A stretch of DNA of 64,000 nt from Dama dama (Eukaryota; Chordata; Mammalia; Artiodactyla; Cervidae), in NCBI RefSeq assembly GCF_033118175.1, contig NC_083714.1, positions 5,952,001 through 6,016,000 on the forward strand. The letters are read 5' to 3'. Each line of letters starts with the position of its first letter. The stretch's first letter is position 1. Made by a program: the position numbers and the translations under genes. Positions 11,460-23,706 of this stretch are shown piece by piece. The notes beneath the pieces are model-generated. The model was given only the letters and a program-made list of their open reading frames with translations, searched no databases and was not told the origin of the DNA.

Positions 11460-12954
11460 GTGTCAAAAATGACCGCAAAAGAGGAGAAACACAGGCTGGT
11501 TATTTCTCTTGTTCAGAATAAATTACTAAAATCCTTTATCAAAAACCCTTCTGAGTTTCTATTTTTTCGAGACATATGCCATCCAGGTTTTGGTACGACC
11601 ATGATATTCGCTCCACAGCTCCTCATCATCCGTCCAATGTGCAAGGCCCAATGCCTGGCACCAGAAATCAACAGATAGGCCTTCAATGACTACTGGCAAT
11701 TCTTTTACCTTAACTCTTACCCATCTCGATGAAGTTCTGAGTTAGCTTAAAAAATACAATGGTAAATGAAAATCAGAACTGTAAGTAGATAGATAAGGTA
11801 AAGAAACTTTAAAGCCAACATAAGCTAGACTTTCTTGACCACTTGAACAGAGCAAGGCTGTCAGGTAGGAATCACTTCTGCTCAGAAATCTTCTAGAACC
11901 TGGCCCCACAGAGACTCCTCATGAGTGATTTCTTTTAAGCGGCACAGAGAGAAGCCATTCAAATATACCTACAGAAGATGACTACTTCCCTCACTCAAGA
12001 CAGGCACACACACAGACTCAGTGGGAAGTATTTCATCACTAACGTGAGAACAGGATAAAACTGATTCAGGCATGACTTTTCCTGATGGACTAGTATTACC
12101 CAGGGAACAAAAAGACCGCCAACCCTCCAAACATAACACTTCTCTCCTTCCAATTTTGGATATGATGAATTGTACCTCTCTGGATAGCTTAAAATATCTG
12201 AAACTGAAATTCTTCTCCACTGTCTAGTCTTCTCCTGCACTGTTGCTCGCCCTCAAGTCTTTTAGTTAATGGCACCTGCCAACTAATCTGTCACCCAAAC
12301 CAGGCTGGAGGAAGTATTTGCAGTACCAGTCAATAAAAAAAAAATTAATACTGATAAAAAGTAAGATTCTTTTAGAGATCAGTAAGGAAGAAAACCCACT
12401 TGAAAAACAGAGAAAAGGCAACTCACAGAAGACAGTGGCCAACATAAGGGAGAAGTTCAACTTCGTAAGTAATTAAGGAAATTAACATTACAGTTAACAA
12501 GGTACCATAACTTTTTATCAGATTGGAGACAGATAAACTACTGAAAATACAGTGCTGGGAAGGAGATAGGGAATGGACATTCCCCGCCACACTCTTCCTG
12601 AGAGGGTTAACCAGCAGCCTTGTAAGAGAGTGGTTTGGCTATATCCAGATGTAAGAGGCATCCAGGTGAGAAAGGAAAAAAAAAAAAAACTGTCACTAAT
12701 TGTTGACATGTTTCTCTATATAATTTCAAAGAATCCAACAAAACCCCACAATTTTTACACCCCCAAAAGTGAATGTAGCCAGGATCTACACTATAAGATG
12801 AACACACAAAATCAACTGCATTAGCAATGTTAGTTAATGTTAGCAATGTGAACTGGAAATGGGAAATAAAATTTAAGATTTTACAAGAGTTGCAAAATAA
12901 CTGAATACTAGGTGCAAATCTACACAAAAATCATACAGGATATCTCTATGCTAA
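11460..12954 (-). other. FUNDC2: FUNDC2 intron 3, part without recognised elements
   Basis: AT-rich intron. No exon or named repeat was seen apart from simple A/T runs. Confidence 0.55.
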
Positions 12955-13870
12955 AAACGACAAAATGTTGAAGAAAGAACTCAAAGACGACCAAAATAAA
13001 TGGAGGAGCAGGCCATATACACAGAATGGAAAACTCAACATAGAAGTGATCAGGCCAATGAAAGAAAGTCAAAGTCACTCAGTCGTGTCCAACTTCTGCG
13101 ACCCCATAGACCATAAAGTCCATGGAATTCTCCAGGCCAGAATACTGGAGTGGGTAACCATTCCCTTCTGCAGGGGATCTTCCCGACCCAGGAATCAAAC
13201 CCAGGTCTCCCTCATTGCAGGTGGATTCTTTGCCAACTGAGCTACCAGGGAAGCCCCAGATTAGGCCAGAGTTACTGCAAACCCAACCCCAGCAAGATAT
13301 TTTAGAGCTATCTAAACAAGCTGCTTCTCAATCTGTATGAGAAGACAAAGAAATTAGAACAGCCAAATCACACTACCTGATTTCACAACAATCAAGACAG
13401 TGTGATATTGGAGAAGACACACAGAAGAGATGGACACAGAGATTAATAGGCCAGAATAAAAAGAACAGAAACAGAAAACACAATCAAAAAACAGGCAAAA
13501 GACCTGAATAGATACTTCACCAAAAAGGAGCTCTGGACAGCAGATAAACACATGAGATGATGTCCAACATCAGGAGTTGTATCATTCTGAGTCCAATCAA
13601 GAGAACTTTAGGACTAAGGGTGAGTGGTTGAGCAAAGGCAAAAGAGCAAGGCAAGCTCTTATAAGGAATAAAACTGAGCCATAGATGGACAAGATTTATA
13701 CGGAAAAAAAATAATAAAATTCTAGGCAAAGATGCTACAGAAGACCAAAAGAAATGGAGAGACAGTCTGTGTTCACAGCTAGATGATACAGTCTCATAAA
13801 AGATTTTAATCCCCCCCCAATTTATCTATATGGTTCCCATGCAATTCCAATCAAAACAGAAACAAAATCT
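12955..13870 (+). mobile_element. Old L1 ORF2 remnants
   Basis: Words typical of L1 ORF2 appear in the plus direction, for example 'aaaacaggcaaaagacctgaatag' followed by 'acttcaccaaa', and 'aacacatgagatgatgtccaacatca'. The frame is wrecked. A Bov-tA SINE splits it at 13066-13257. Confidence 0.65.
13066..13257 (-). mobile_element. Bov-tA SINE
   Basis: The plus strand reads 'cactcagtcgtgtcc' at the left and 'gagctaccagggaagcccc' at the right, the reversed tail and tRNA-like head. Near-identical GATCAGGCCA/GATTAGGCCA words flank it and may be the target duplication. Confidence 0.9.
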
Positions 13871-13879
13871 CTGAAAGGA

Positions 13880-14510
13880 ATTCACAAGCCTGTCCTAACA
13901 TTTAAATGGGAGAAGCGAAGGTACAGAGGCCGCCACAATGACCCTGAAGAATAGGTGCAGGAACCCGTCTCGCCAACTATCAAGGACCAGCAAAGCAGAG
14001 AGAGTCCAATCCACCCACAGATGAATTCGCACATATGATAGAGGCAGTGGTACAAATACTGGGAAAAGGAAGACATTTGCAAAAGGTGGCTAGGAGAGTC
14101 ATCCAGAGACAAGAGAGGAACCTGGATCCTTATGTCAAACGACAAGCCCTGTTCTCCCAACACTGTGACTACCCTGGTGACGGACCCCAATGTCCCACCT
14201 GCCACACGGTCCGTGATCACCCAGGAAAGATAATGACAAGCCCCTCCTCACTCCTTCCTGTTTCCTTCTGGGTTGTCATCATCCTTCCTTCCTCTCACCC
14301 CTTTTGACACCAGGACAGTGACAGCTGAATCCCTGTGCACCCTGACCCATCGGGAAAAGTCACTCGAATTGTGACTCTCACATGGGACTACCCTGCTAAA
14401 ATGGGACCCCAGCACAAGTCTACGAACTATGGCTCCTACAGAGCAGGCATTCGCCAGCTCAGCTGCACCTCAGAAGCTGGAAAATATTCCAACAGACCAG
14501 CCTGCCGGTG
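13880..14510 (-). other. FUNDC2: FUNDC2 intron 3, partly old L1-like
   Basis: Intronic sequence with a short stretch of possible L1 ORF2 at the left. No gene was seen. Confidence 0.45.
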
Positions 14511-14512
14511 CT

Positions 14513-14719
14513 GGGCTGAGTCGCTCAGTCCCGTCCGACTCTTTGCAACCCCATGGACTGCGGCCCACCAGGCTCCACTGTCCATGAGGGTTCTCCAGGC
14601 CAGAACACTGGAGTGGGTTGCCCTGCCATCCTCCAGGAGATCTTCTCGACCCAGGAATTGAACCCAGGTCTCCCACACTGCAGGCAGATACTTTATCAGC
14701 TGAGCTACCAGGGAAGCCC
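14513..14719 (-). mobile_element. Bov-tA SINE
   Basis: Reversed BovB-type tail (gagtcgctcagtcccgtccg) and reversed tRNA-like head ending GAGCTACCAGGGAAGCCC. Confidence 0.9.
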
Positions 14720-15266
14720 ACAAGCTCTGAAATCAGATGGAGGTTGGCAGGCCAGGCCCCAAGCCTTGGTGTTGTATCAAACGCCCAGGTGATTCCAATG
14801 TGGAGTCAGGTTTGCAAACCAAGTAGACAGGGGTGGCCCCAGGGAACCAGTAGGCAGTTGTTCAAATACAAACTCTAGGCCAAGGGACAGCACAGACCAT
14901 CTGACCGTAATGTCATTTAGCCCTCATGTCTCACCAGCTTAGTGTCTAAGAATAAGTCAGATCACAGGGCGCTTACATCACACTGGGGATTTTTGAAACC
15001 ACACCTGCTTCATCTTTCAAGCAGTCTTAAAAACCCTGGAAGGGAGAGATGATAAGGAATACATACGCATGTTCCCATGTTATAAATGACAAAAGAATCC
15101 ATCTCATGATACTTGATGAAGTTTGACTCAAAAGGTCATCAGCCTTTCAAAAAGTGCGTGAAACCATTCAGTGTCACAGAGCCAGGGCTAGATTGCACCT
15201 CCCCCGGCTATATTCCGAATGGGCAAGGGGAACAGCCAAGCATCCAGGAACATTTCCCGTACAGAC

Positions 15267-15342
15267 CTGAAGCAGAAAAAATCCACCTCCCACAGCCGTT
15301 GCAGCCAGTTTTCCAACCTTCTGGAATATGAAACCCGTGCAC
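15267..15342 (-). CDS. FUNDC2: FUNDC2 exon 3
   Basis: 76 bp: it completes the Trp codon split from exon 2, then encodes 25 residues starting CTGFIFQKVGK and ending GGGFFLLQ, a glycine-rich membrane segment. The acceptor is TTTTGTAG. The donor CAG|GTCTGT departs from consensus at +3 and +4 but keeps G at +5. Confidence 0.95.
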
Positions 15343-15571
15343 CTACAAAAACCAAAGGAACCAGCTGTCAGAGAAGCACACACGTGGACTTCTGACAACA
15401 TTCATGTCTTACCTTGGGACGATCCGGCCAACTTCCTGCTACATAGGACATATAGCCAGTCCCCTCCAGAGGGAGGAAACGGCAGAGACTTGGAACTCAG
15501 AAAGACCCAGACTGAGATCTTGGCTCTACCTACTTTGTTCTGTGGTCTTGAGCAAATCCCTTTATTTCTTT

Positions 15572-16141
15572 TTTAACAGTTTTTTATTTTAATTGGAGGC
15601 TAATTACTTAATATTGGAGTGGTTTTTGCCATACATTGACATGAATCAGCCATGGGTGTACATGTGTTCCCCATCCTGAGCCCCTCTCCCACTTCCCTCC
15701 CCATCCCATCCCTCTGGGTCATATCCCAGTGCACCAGCCCCGAGCACCCTGTCTCATGCATCACACCTGGACTGGCGATCTATTTCACCTATGGTAATAT
15801 ACATGTTTCAATGATATTCTCTCAAATCATCCCACCCTCGCCTTCTCCCACAGAGTCCAAAAGACTGTTCTGTACATCTGTCTCTTTTGCTTCTCACATA
15901 TAGGGTCATCATTACCATCTTTCTAAATTATATATGTGTGTGTCTGTGTGTGTGTGTGTTAATATACCATACTGGTGTTTTTCTTTCTGACTTCACTCTG
16001 TATAATAGGCTCCAGTTTCATCCACTTCATCAGAACTGATTCAAAGGCATTCTTTTTAATGGCTGAGTAATATTCCATTGTGTATATGTACCAGAACTTT
16101 CTTATCCATTCATCTGCTGATAGACATCTAGGTTGCTTCCA
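15572..16141 (-). mobile_element. Ruminant L1 3' end
   Basis: Starts with a poly(T)-type tail and 'attggaggctaatta'. It runs through the ruminant L1 3' UTR to the antisense of the ORF2 C-terminus, where the minus strand still reads the MEYYSAIKKNAFE motif near 16030-16075. 5'-truncated. Confidence 0.9.
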
Positions 16142-16344
16142 TGACCTGCCTATTATCCCTTGAAACGCCCAACCTGCATTTCTCAGAGAACTCTGGCGAT
16201 GTGGTGGAGAATGGATTAGAAAAACAGAGGAGACATGCCCGGGGTCTGCACTAAGGCCATGTGATGGAGGGAAGAAAAACATGACTGTGTTTGAGCCTAG
16301 AGGACTCACATCGGAAATGGGACAGGATTCTGCCTCGAATGATG

Positions 16345-16497
16345 AAGCAGACAGCTGTGGTGTGTATTTATTTCTGCATTTGGCCTTCTCTGCAGCATGT
16401 GAGTTGTGGCATGTGAACTCAGTTGCTCCACGTGGGATGTACTCACCTGACCAGGGATCACAGAGTCTCGGCCACTGGCCCACCAGGGTAGGCCCTT
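16345..16497 (-). mobile_element. CHR-type SINE fragment
   Basis: The order 'ggccttctctgcagcatgtg', 'gaccagggatca', 'ccaccagggtaggccc' is that of a degraded reversed CHR SINE. Confidence 0.55.
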
Positions 16498-16651
16498 TTC
16501 TTTTCATCTTTAAAATTAGTTCTGGAGAATAAAGTATAGGACACGTGTGGAATTTGATAAAGCAGTCTGTCAATGTGTCCCAGAGCCAGAATCAATTATA
16601 TGAGGAATAAAAAAAGATATCCAGCACCCAGTAAGGTAAAATGCACAATAG

Positions 16652-16865
16652 AAAGTGAAAGTGAAGTCGTTCAGTCATATCTGACTCTCTGCAACCCCAC
16701 GGACTGTGGCCTACCAGGCTCCTCGATCCATGGGATTTTCCAGGCAAGAATACTGGAGTGGGTTGCTGTTTCCTTCTCCAGGGAATCTTCCTGACCCAGG
16801 GATCAAACCTGGGTCTCCCGCATTGTAGGCAGACGCTTTACCGTCTGAGCTACCAGGAAAGCCCT
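16652..16865 (-). mobile_element. Bov-tA SINE
   Basis: Contains GAAAGTGAAAGTGAAGTCG at the left and GAGCTACCAGGAAAGCCC at the right, in reversed Bov-tA order. Confidence 0.92.
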
Positions 16866-16879
16866 GCTATCCAATTAAA

Positions 16880-18060
16880 ATTACCAGGCGTGTGGAGCAG
16901 GAAAAAAGGCCCATAATGAGGAAAAAAATAACTCAGCTGAAAGCAAGCTAAAAGTGGCACCAAAGATACAACATGGACAAAAAGAGCAGTTACTCTGACT
17001 GTAATTCATGTGTTCAAGAAGCTAGAGGAAAGGCTGTATATAATAGGTAGGGACAAGGAACATATTTTGCCAAGATGAAAATCAAACTTCTAGAGGTGAA
17101 AACTATAGTGTCTGAGATAAACACTATGCTTGATCAAATTGCCGTTTAGATCAATGTAGAAAAAAGATCAGTAAATGTGACATAACAATAAACACTATCA
17201 ATGTGAAACAGAAAAATACATGAACATGCCTGTAATACTGAACTATAGTTATACACTGGGGAAAGCTGGAGGATGGGCTCTCTCTGGGTTATTTTTAACA
17301 AGCACCCATGAAGCTACAGTTATTTCAAAATAAAAACTTTTTAAAAACTTAAGTGTCAGTGAACCACAGGAAAATTTCAAGCAGTGTAATATCTGTCTTA
17401 TTGGGAATTGTTGAAGGATAGAAAAATATTTGAATAAATAATGAGGAAAATGTTCTAGTCTATATCCAGTAAAAAATATCTTGCAAAAAACAAAGATGAA
17501 GACCTTTCTCAGATACACAAAATCTGAAAAACAAATCATCACTAGCAGACCAAAAGAACAAAGAATACTAAAAAGAAATCTTTCAGGCAGAGGAAAATGA
17601 TACCAGCTAGAAATGCAGATACACACAAAAGCATGAGGAGCAAAAGAAACTGTGAGAGTAAATTGCAAGGTTTCATTTTCATTATTTAAAAATATGTGGT
17701 GGTTTAGTCGCAAGTGGTGTCCAACTCTTGCGACCCCAGAGACCCTGCCAGGCTCCTGTTTAAAAATGTAAGAATTAAATATTCAATGAAAAATAATAAG
17801 AATGCATTATAGATTAATAACATATAAATGTTAAATGTATGACAATAAAAAAATAAATGTATGACAATGAAAATCAAGGGTAAAGGAGTTAAATGGAAGT
17901 ATATTGTTATAAGAGCACCACAGTCTATGTGAACTGGTATTTCTCTTGATGACAGACTCTGATAAATAGAAGATACATCCTATAAACCCTAAAGCAACCA
18001 CGAAAATTACACAATGAAGAGACATAGCTAATAAACCAAGAAAGGGCATAAACAGAATTA
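16880..18060 (+). mobile_element. Old L1 remnants, interrupted
   Basis: A-rich sequence with several L1-like ORF words. It is split by a short BovA piece at 17697-17757. Identity as L1 is by resemblance only. Confidence 0.4.
17697..17757 (-). mobile_element. BovA SINE fragment, about 60 bp
   Basis: Carries only 'ggtggtttagtcg', 'gtccaactcttgcgacccc' and 'tgccaggctcctg' of the BovA unit. Confidence 0.75.
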
Positions 18061-18061
18061 C

Positions 18062-18250
18062 AGGCTTCCCTGGTGGCTCAGCTGATAATGAATCTGCCTG
18101 TGATGTGGGACACCTGGATTTGATCCCTGGGTTGGGAAGATCCCCTAGAGAAGGGAAAGGCTACCCACTCCAGTATTCTGGCCTGGAGAATTCCAGGGAC
18201 TATAAGTCCCTGGGGTAGCAAAGACTGAGCCACTTTCAGTTTAACTTTTC
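18062..18250 (+). mobile_element. Bov-tA SINE
   Basis: Forward tRNA-like head GGCTTCCCTGGTGGCTCAGC, then the BovA body. It ends near a short CAG run (18259-18272). Confidence 0.9.
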
Positions 18251-18332
18251 ATGTGACTCAGCAGCAGCAGCAGAACTAAGCACAAAGAAAACTGGACTTC
18301 ATCAAAACTAAAAATTTTGTCCATTAAAGGAC

Positions 18333-18525
18333 ATTATCGCACTTCCTTGGAGGTCCCATGGTGAATGTCCAATGCAGGTGATATGGGTTCAATCCCTGAT
18401 CCAGGAAGATTCCAGATGGCACAAGGCAACCAAGCCTCTGTGCCCAGAGCCTGGGAACTGCAACTAGAGAAAGCCCGCACACAGCAACAGAGATCTAGTA
18501 CAGCCAATTCAATAAATCAAATTTT
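18333..18525 (+). mobile_element. CHR-type tRNA-derived SINE
   Basis: Forward order: 'cacttccttggaggtccc', tRNA-like B-box region 'gggttcaatccctg', then 'gcaactagagaaagcccgcac' and an 'aataaat' tail. Confidence 0.7.
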
Positions 18526-18592
18526 CTAGAAAGGACTTTATCCAGAAAGTAGAAAGACAACTTAATAGAATAAAATGTCTTCATTCAGGTCT

Positions 18593-18797
18593 GCTGCTGC
18601 TGCTGCTGCTGCTGCTAAGTCACTTCAGTCATGTCCGACTCTGTGCGACCCCATAGACAGCAGCCCACCAGGCTCCCCTGTCCCTGGGATTCTCCAGGCA
18701 AGAACAATGGAGTGGGTTGCCATTTCCTTCTCCAATGTGTGAAAGTGAAGTTGCTCAGTCGTGTCCAACTCTTAGCGACCCCATGGAATGCAGCCCT
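18593..18797 (-). mobile_element. BOV-A2 SINE (dimer) with (CTG)n tail
   Basis: A CTG repeat of about eight units (18593-18615) leads into two tandem BovA monomers (from about 18617 and from about 18739), the BOV-A2 layout. The trinucleotide tract makes it a likely polymorphic microsatellite. Confidence 0.85.
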
Positions 18798-18799
18798 GG

Positions 18800-19240
18800 C
18801 AAGAGTCAAATATCCCAAGCAAAGAATTCTTACAACTGAAGAACAGAAAGACAAAACAACTCCATTTCTCCAGATCAGAGGCAGAGATGGCCAACACACA
18901 CATGGAAAGATGCTCAATATCAGTAGTCACCATGTCAGACCCAGATCACGCTCACTACGATGGCTATAATCATTTTTTTTTACTTGAGAAAACAGTGTTG
19001 GTGAGATGTAGCTGTAACAAGGAAAGCAGTCCCAATGCACACTGCAACATGAATGAATATCAAAAACATGCTCTCAGGGAAAGCCAGACACAGAAGATCA
19101 CACAGTGTATGATTTGATTTATTTTAAACCTAGAGAGAGGCCATGGTTACACAAAGCTGTGAATGGACTAAATGCCACTGAATTGTACACTCTAAAAGGT
19201 CAGTTTTCTTTTGGGTAAATTTCACCTTAATTAAAAAACA
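18800..19240 (+). mobile_element. Old L1 ORF2/3' remnants
   Basis: Words such as 'cacatggaaagatgctcaatatc' and 'tgaattgtacactctaaaag' are typical of degraded L1 ORF2 and 3' end in plus orientation. Confidence 0.6.
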
Positions 19241-19361
19241 TATATATGGGTATACACAGTATACCTATGTTTATTACACACACACACCTGATCCAAAAGA
19301 AAAGAATACCATGATGATAAATTTAAACCTGATAATAAGGAAAATAAACTTAAATGTAAAC

Positions 19362-19470
19362 AGCCTGTGTGTTAGTCACTCCCTATGGACTGTAGCCCAC
19401 CAGGCTCCTCTGTCCATGGGATTCTTCAGGCCAAGAATACTGAAGTGGGTTGCCATTTCCTTTGCCAGAA
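19362..19470 (-). mobile_element. BovA SINE fragment
   Basis: A partial BovA unit with 'ggactgtagcccaccaggctcctctg' and 'gtgggttgccatttcctt'. Both ends are missing. Confidence 0.8.
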
Positions 19471-19929
19471 ACCATCTAATAAGCACTCTAATTAAAATGA
19501 ACAGATTGTCAAAGTGGAATGAAAAAAGGAAGACCCACCTACATGCTGTCTACAAGAAACCTGTTTTAAACATACAGACTCCACTTTCCTGAACCTTGCC
19601 CCACGTGGCTCTTCCCTTGGTTGATTTTAATCTGTATCCTTTTGTGGTAAAAAATTGTACCCATGAATAAACCAGCTCTCGGTGAGTTCTGTGGATCCTC
19701 CAAGGCAACTGTCAAACACGAGAGTAGTCTTGGGGACCCCCAACTCTTCAAACCAGTGACTCTGGCAAGGCTGCAGGGTGCAGGATCAATATACAAAAAG
19801 GAATTACATTTCTGTAATATAAGTGATGAACCACGATTCATAGCAACATATACAAAAGCTAATCAAAACAGATCACCGAACTAAATGAAAAATCCAAACC
19901 TATATATCGTATAGAAGAAAACACAGAAG

Positions 19930-21070
19930 AAACTTCTGGTGACCCTGGATTAGGTAAATATTCTCAGACATGACACCAAAAGCCACAGCTATAAAAGAAA
20001 TAATTGATAAGTGGTATTTCAAGATTAAGATCTTCTGTTCTTTGAAAGATACTGTCAAAATAATAAAAAGCTATAAAGTAGAAGAATATACTTGCAAATC
20101 ATGTATCTAAGACTTGCATCCAGAATATAAAGAAATCTCACCACCCAGTAGTGAGAAAAAATCAACTTCCCAATAAAAACATGTAGAAAATATCTAAGCA
20201 TACCTCACCAAAAACAGATGGGATAGTAAAAACAAGCCCATGAAAAAAATATTCAACATCATTATTCATCAGAAAAATGTAAATTAAAAGTACAATGAGA
20301 TATCACTTCACAGCCACTAGGATAGTTGTAATAAAAAACATATTATGCCAGAAATAGACTGAAAGACATAGAGAACAAACCAGTGTTTACCAGTGGCAGA
20401 AGAAAGTGGGAAGGGACAAGATAGGGCTAGGGGATTAGAACTGCTGCTGCTGCTGTTCAACTTGATAAGCAACCAGGATATATTGTACAGCACAGGGAAA
20501 ACAGAGCCATTATCTTGTCAGAATTCTTACATTATCTTGTAAGAATGGAGTTTAACCAGCAGAAATACTGAATCACCACACTGTGCATCTTAAAGTAATA
20601 CAATATTGTAAATCAACCACACTTAACAACAAAGACATTATGCCAAGTGTTAGGATTTGGAGAAACTGGAACCCTAATACACTGCTGGGGGAGACGTAAG
20701 ACAGTACTTTAGAAAACTGCTTGACAGAGTCTTAAAAAGTTAAGACATTCACCTACTATGACTCAACCATACTTTTTCGAGGTATTTACCCACAAGAAAT
20801 GGAAAGCATAAGGTCATACAAAGATGGGTATACAAACGTGAACAGCAGTTTTAGCCCCAAAGTGCAAACAAACCAGTATCATCAAAGGGGAATGGATGAA
20901 CTATTTTATCCATACAGTGGACTAGTACTCAGTAATAAAAGGGAATGAACTAGTGATACACACAACAGCACAGCTGAACCTTGAAATTAGTGCTCAGGGA
21001 AAGAAGCCAGATTTAAAAAAAAAGAATACACACTGCATAATTCCATTCACATACAATTCTAGAAGATGCC
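19930..21070 (+). mobile_element. Old L1 fragments, nested
   Basis: L1 ORF2 sequence ('aatgagatatcacttcacagcc', 'taggatttggagaaactgg', 'ggaatgaactagtgatacac') is interrupted at about 20340-20635 by another L1 3'-like piece ('aaccaggatatattgtacagcacagg'). All frames are broken. Confidence 0.7.
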
Positions 21071-21141
21071 AAGTGATCTACAGTGATTCAAAGCACTAAC
21101 TATGTGGTCCTGGACAAGTACACCTTTCCAGGTCTTGTGAA

Positions 21142-21434
21142 GTGAAAGTCACTCAGTCATGTCTGACTCTTCGCGACCCCATGGACTTATACAGTCCATG
21201 GAATTCTCCAGGCCAGAATACTGGAGTGGGTAGCCTTTCCCTTCTCCAGGGGATCTTCCCAACCCAGGGATCAAACCCAGGTCTCCCACACTACAGGCAG
21301 ATTCTTTCCCAGCTGAGCCACCAGGGAAGCCCAAGAACACTGGAGTGGGTAGCTTATCCCTTCTCCAGGGGATCTTCCCAACCCAGGAATCAGCAGGCGG
21401 CTTCTTTACCAACTGAGCTCTCAGGGAAGCCCCC
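21142..21434 (-). mobile_element. Bov-tA SINE with partly doubled head
   Basis: A reversed Bov-tA, followed by a second copy of the head half (from about 21334) ending GAGCTCTCAGGGAAGCCCC. Confidence 0.9.
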
Positions 21435-21615
21435 TTTCTATGCCTTAGTTTCTATGAAATGATGATAAATCATAGCAATACCCATTTCAGAGTTTTTGTG
21501 AGCAGGAAATGCGGGATCTATATCCTTAAAATTGCACCTGGCAAGTAGTGAATACTATGTGTAACCATTAAATAGCACTTGACCATTATGTGTAGATGTA
21601 TACAACATGTGAGGT

Positions 21616-21816
21616 GATCAATTGCACAAAAGTCAACGTGTTTTCATTGGTTACAGGAGATGGTTTCTATGACCAAAACACTGATCAATTTCACAAAAGT
21701 TAACATGTTTTCATTGGTTATAGGAGATGGTTTCTATGACCAAAACACTGATCAATTTCACAAAAGTTAATGTGTTTTCATTGGTTACAGGAGATGGTTT
21801 CTATGACCAAAACACT
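21616..21816. repeat. Three exact-length tandem copies of a 67-bp unit
   Basis: Units at 21616-21682, 21683-21749 and 21750-21816 start GATCAATT(G/T)CACAAAAGT and end CCAAAACACT, with only a few substitutions. They lie in FUNDC2 intron 2, ending 46 bp from exon 2. The high identity implies a fairly recent expansion. Confidence 0.95.
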
Positions 21817-21861
21817 GCATTGTGCCAAAAACAGACACTGGACATCATTTCCATCACTTAC

Positions 21862-22012
21862 CATCCAGTGACACCTCCAATTAACAGCTGGGTTGCCACA
21901 CTATACTTTTCGGCTGAAGGCCCAGATTCCTGCCCAAACAGCGTGCGCCACCATGGCTGCTTTTTAGCAAGTTCTGCAAGGTCCAGTGACTCAAACTTCC
22001 CCTCAAAGTTTC
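21862..22012 (-). CDS. FUNDC2: FUNDC2 exon 2
   Basis: 151 bp. It completes a Gly codon from exon 1, encodes 49 residues of the FUN14 domain (including AKKQPWWRTLFGQESGPSAE and SVATQLLIGG), and ends inside a Trp codon. The acceptor is TTCTTGTAG and the donor is the perfect GTAAGT. Confidence 0.97.
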
Positions 22013-22019
22013 CTACAAG

Positions 22020-23514
22020 AATTAAGATACTGCATAAGAAAACAGTTACTGTCACAATAAATTACTAACATTCCTACCCTAGATTAAGAGACATTTAAGG
22101 AAACAGAGACAGCTTAATAAGAACCTCCAAATATTTATCTGTTTTAAATAGCAAATTCGCTCAGGAATTCTGACCAGCAACTTTTGAAAATCAGATGAAA
22201 ATCAACAAATATCTTGGAGGGGAAAAAAATCTCCACAATTTAGAATGAGTACTTGAATTTCTCCTCTCCAGCTGAAAAACCTCCAAAAGGACCCAGGAAA
22301 AACTGGTAGGAGAACTTAATCATGCCTCCTAAATGAAATGGATTTTCTTCAGTTGTCTCTCTTTTTCAGGAGTAACTCGATACTATTTAGTAGCTCAACA
22401 AATTCACAAACTCTCCGTATTAAGTGGCTGGCCACTGAAGAGAACTGTTACTATTGACCAGGCAATGCACTCAGAAATAAACAGGTATAAGTAAACCCAA
22501 GGAACAAAGCAGGTACAGAACAAAGTACAATTTGTTAACCCCATTTTATAGTTAAGAAGTGAAGGCTCAGAAGTTAGGTGATCTATGTACCCTCAAAGGG
22601 GGAAAAAGTTAAGTTTAATCCCTCTCTCTATAGGAAAATAAATTTCGTGAAAGAGGTACAAGAACTCTACACTGTAAATGACAAAACACTGCAGAGTGGC
22701 AATCTCAGGCAGGGGTCTGGGATCATCTATTCCATCCACACATACAGGCTGCATTGCTCAGGGTTAGTTTGGGCTTCCTTACCACCTGGTGGCTAGGGTC
22801 AGGGGTGCCTGTCTGAAGAAAGTGAGTAAGACAGTGAGGAAACTCAAGGGCTAGGCAGAAGCTTCATTATCATTTCAAACCTAGCCTCCAAAGCCATGCA
22901 GTGTTATTTCCACTTTATTCCGTCGGAGCAGTCACAAACTTCCACTCAAGATTCAAGGGGCAATATAAATAGATTCCAGTACTGCTGAGTGTCAAAGTCA
23001 CACTGAAAAAAAAAAAAAAGCATGGGGGAATGCAGAGATATCGCTGAAATCACTGAGGAAAACACAATGTGCCACCAGTGACCAAAACAACTGTGGGAGA
23101 AAAAAAAATAAAGCTCAAAGCATTTGAAGACTTCTTACAAAGTTACAGTAACACTGAGGTAACTAATTTCAAGAGTTATACAACTACTCTATTTGCCAGT
23201 GCAGAACTGACGTAAGCATAGAAAAACCTACCAACGGAAGAGACTCCAGAGTCTAGAAGTAGACCTACACATATAGTCAGTAGGGATATGTGTTACTGTC
23301 AGTAACACGGCACAGAAGTTATTTACTAGGGAAAGAAAGTGTTCAACACATTGTGTGAGAACTACTAGGTATCTGTACTAATAAAGACAAAAGGTCACTC
23401 CTTGACACAATGCCCAAAATATAATTGAAGAATTAATTCAAGGCGGATCACATATCCCAATTTAGCAAAACCAAACTACAGACGTTTAAGGAACTGGATT
23501 TTCTAGGGCCTGCT
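22020..23514 (-). other. FUNDC2: FUNDC2 intron 1, part without recognised elements
   Basis: No exon or clear transposon was seen. A faint MIR-like word occurs near 22540-22590. Confidence 0.5.
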
Positions 23515-23516
23515 GT

Positions 23517-23706
23517 TGTTCAGTTGCTCAATCCTGTCTGACTCTATGTGACCCCATGGACTGTAGCACACCAAGCTCTTCTGTCCCATGGGATTTCCCA
23601 GGCCAGAATACTGGAATGGGTTGTCATTTCCTTCCACCCAGGGATCGAACCTGCGTCTCCCACGTTAGCAAGCAGATTCTTTACCACTGAGCCCCCCGGG
23701 AAGCCC
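23517..23706 (-). mobile_element. Bov-tA SINE
   Basis: Reversed order from 'ttcagttgctcaatcctgtctg' to 'ccactgagccccccgggaagccc'. Confidence 0.88.

Noticed and set aside
15959..16573. A 204-residue open frame on the minus strand
   Set aside because: Its C-terminal third is the end of L1 ORF2 and the rest is intron/CHR sequence read through by chance.
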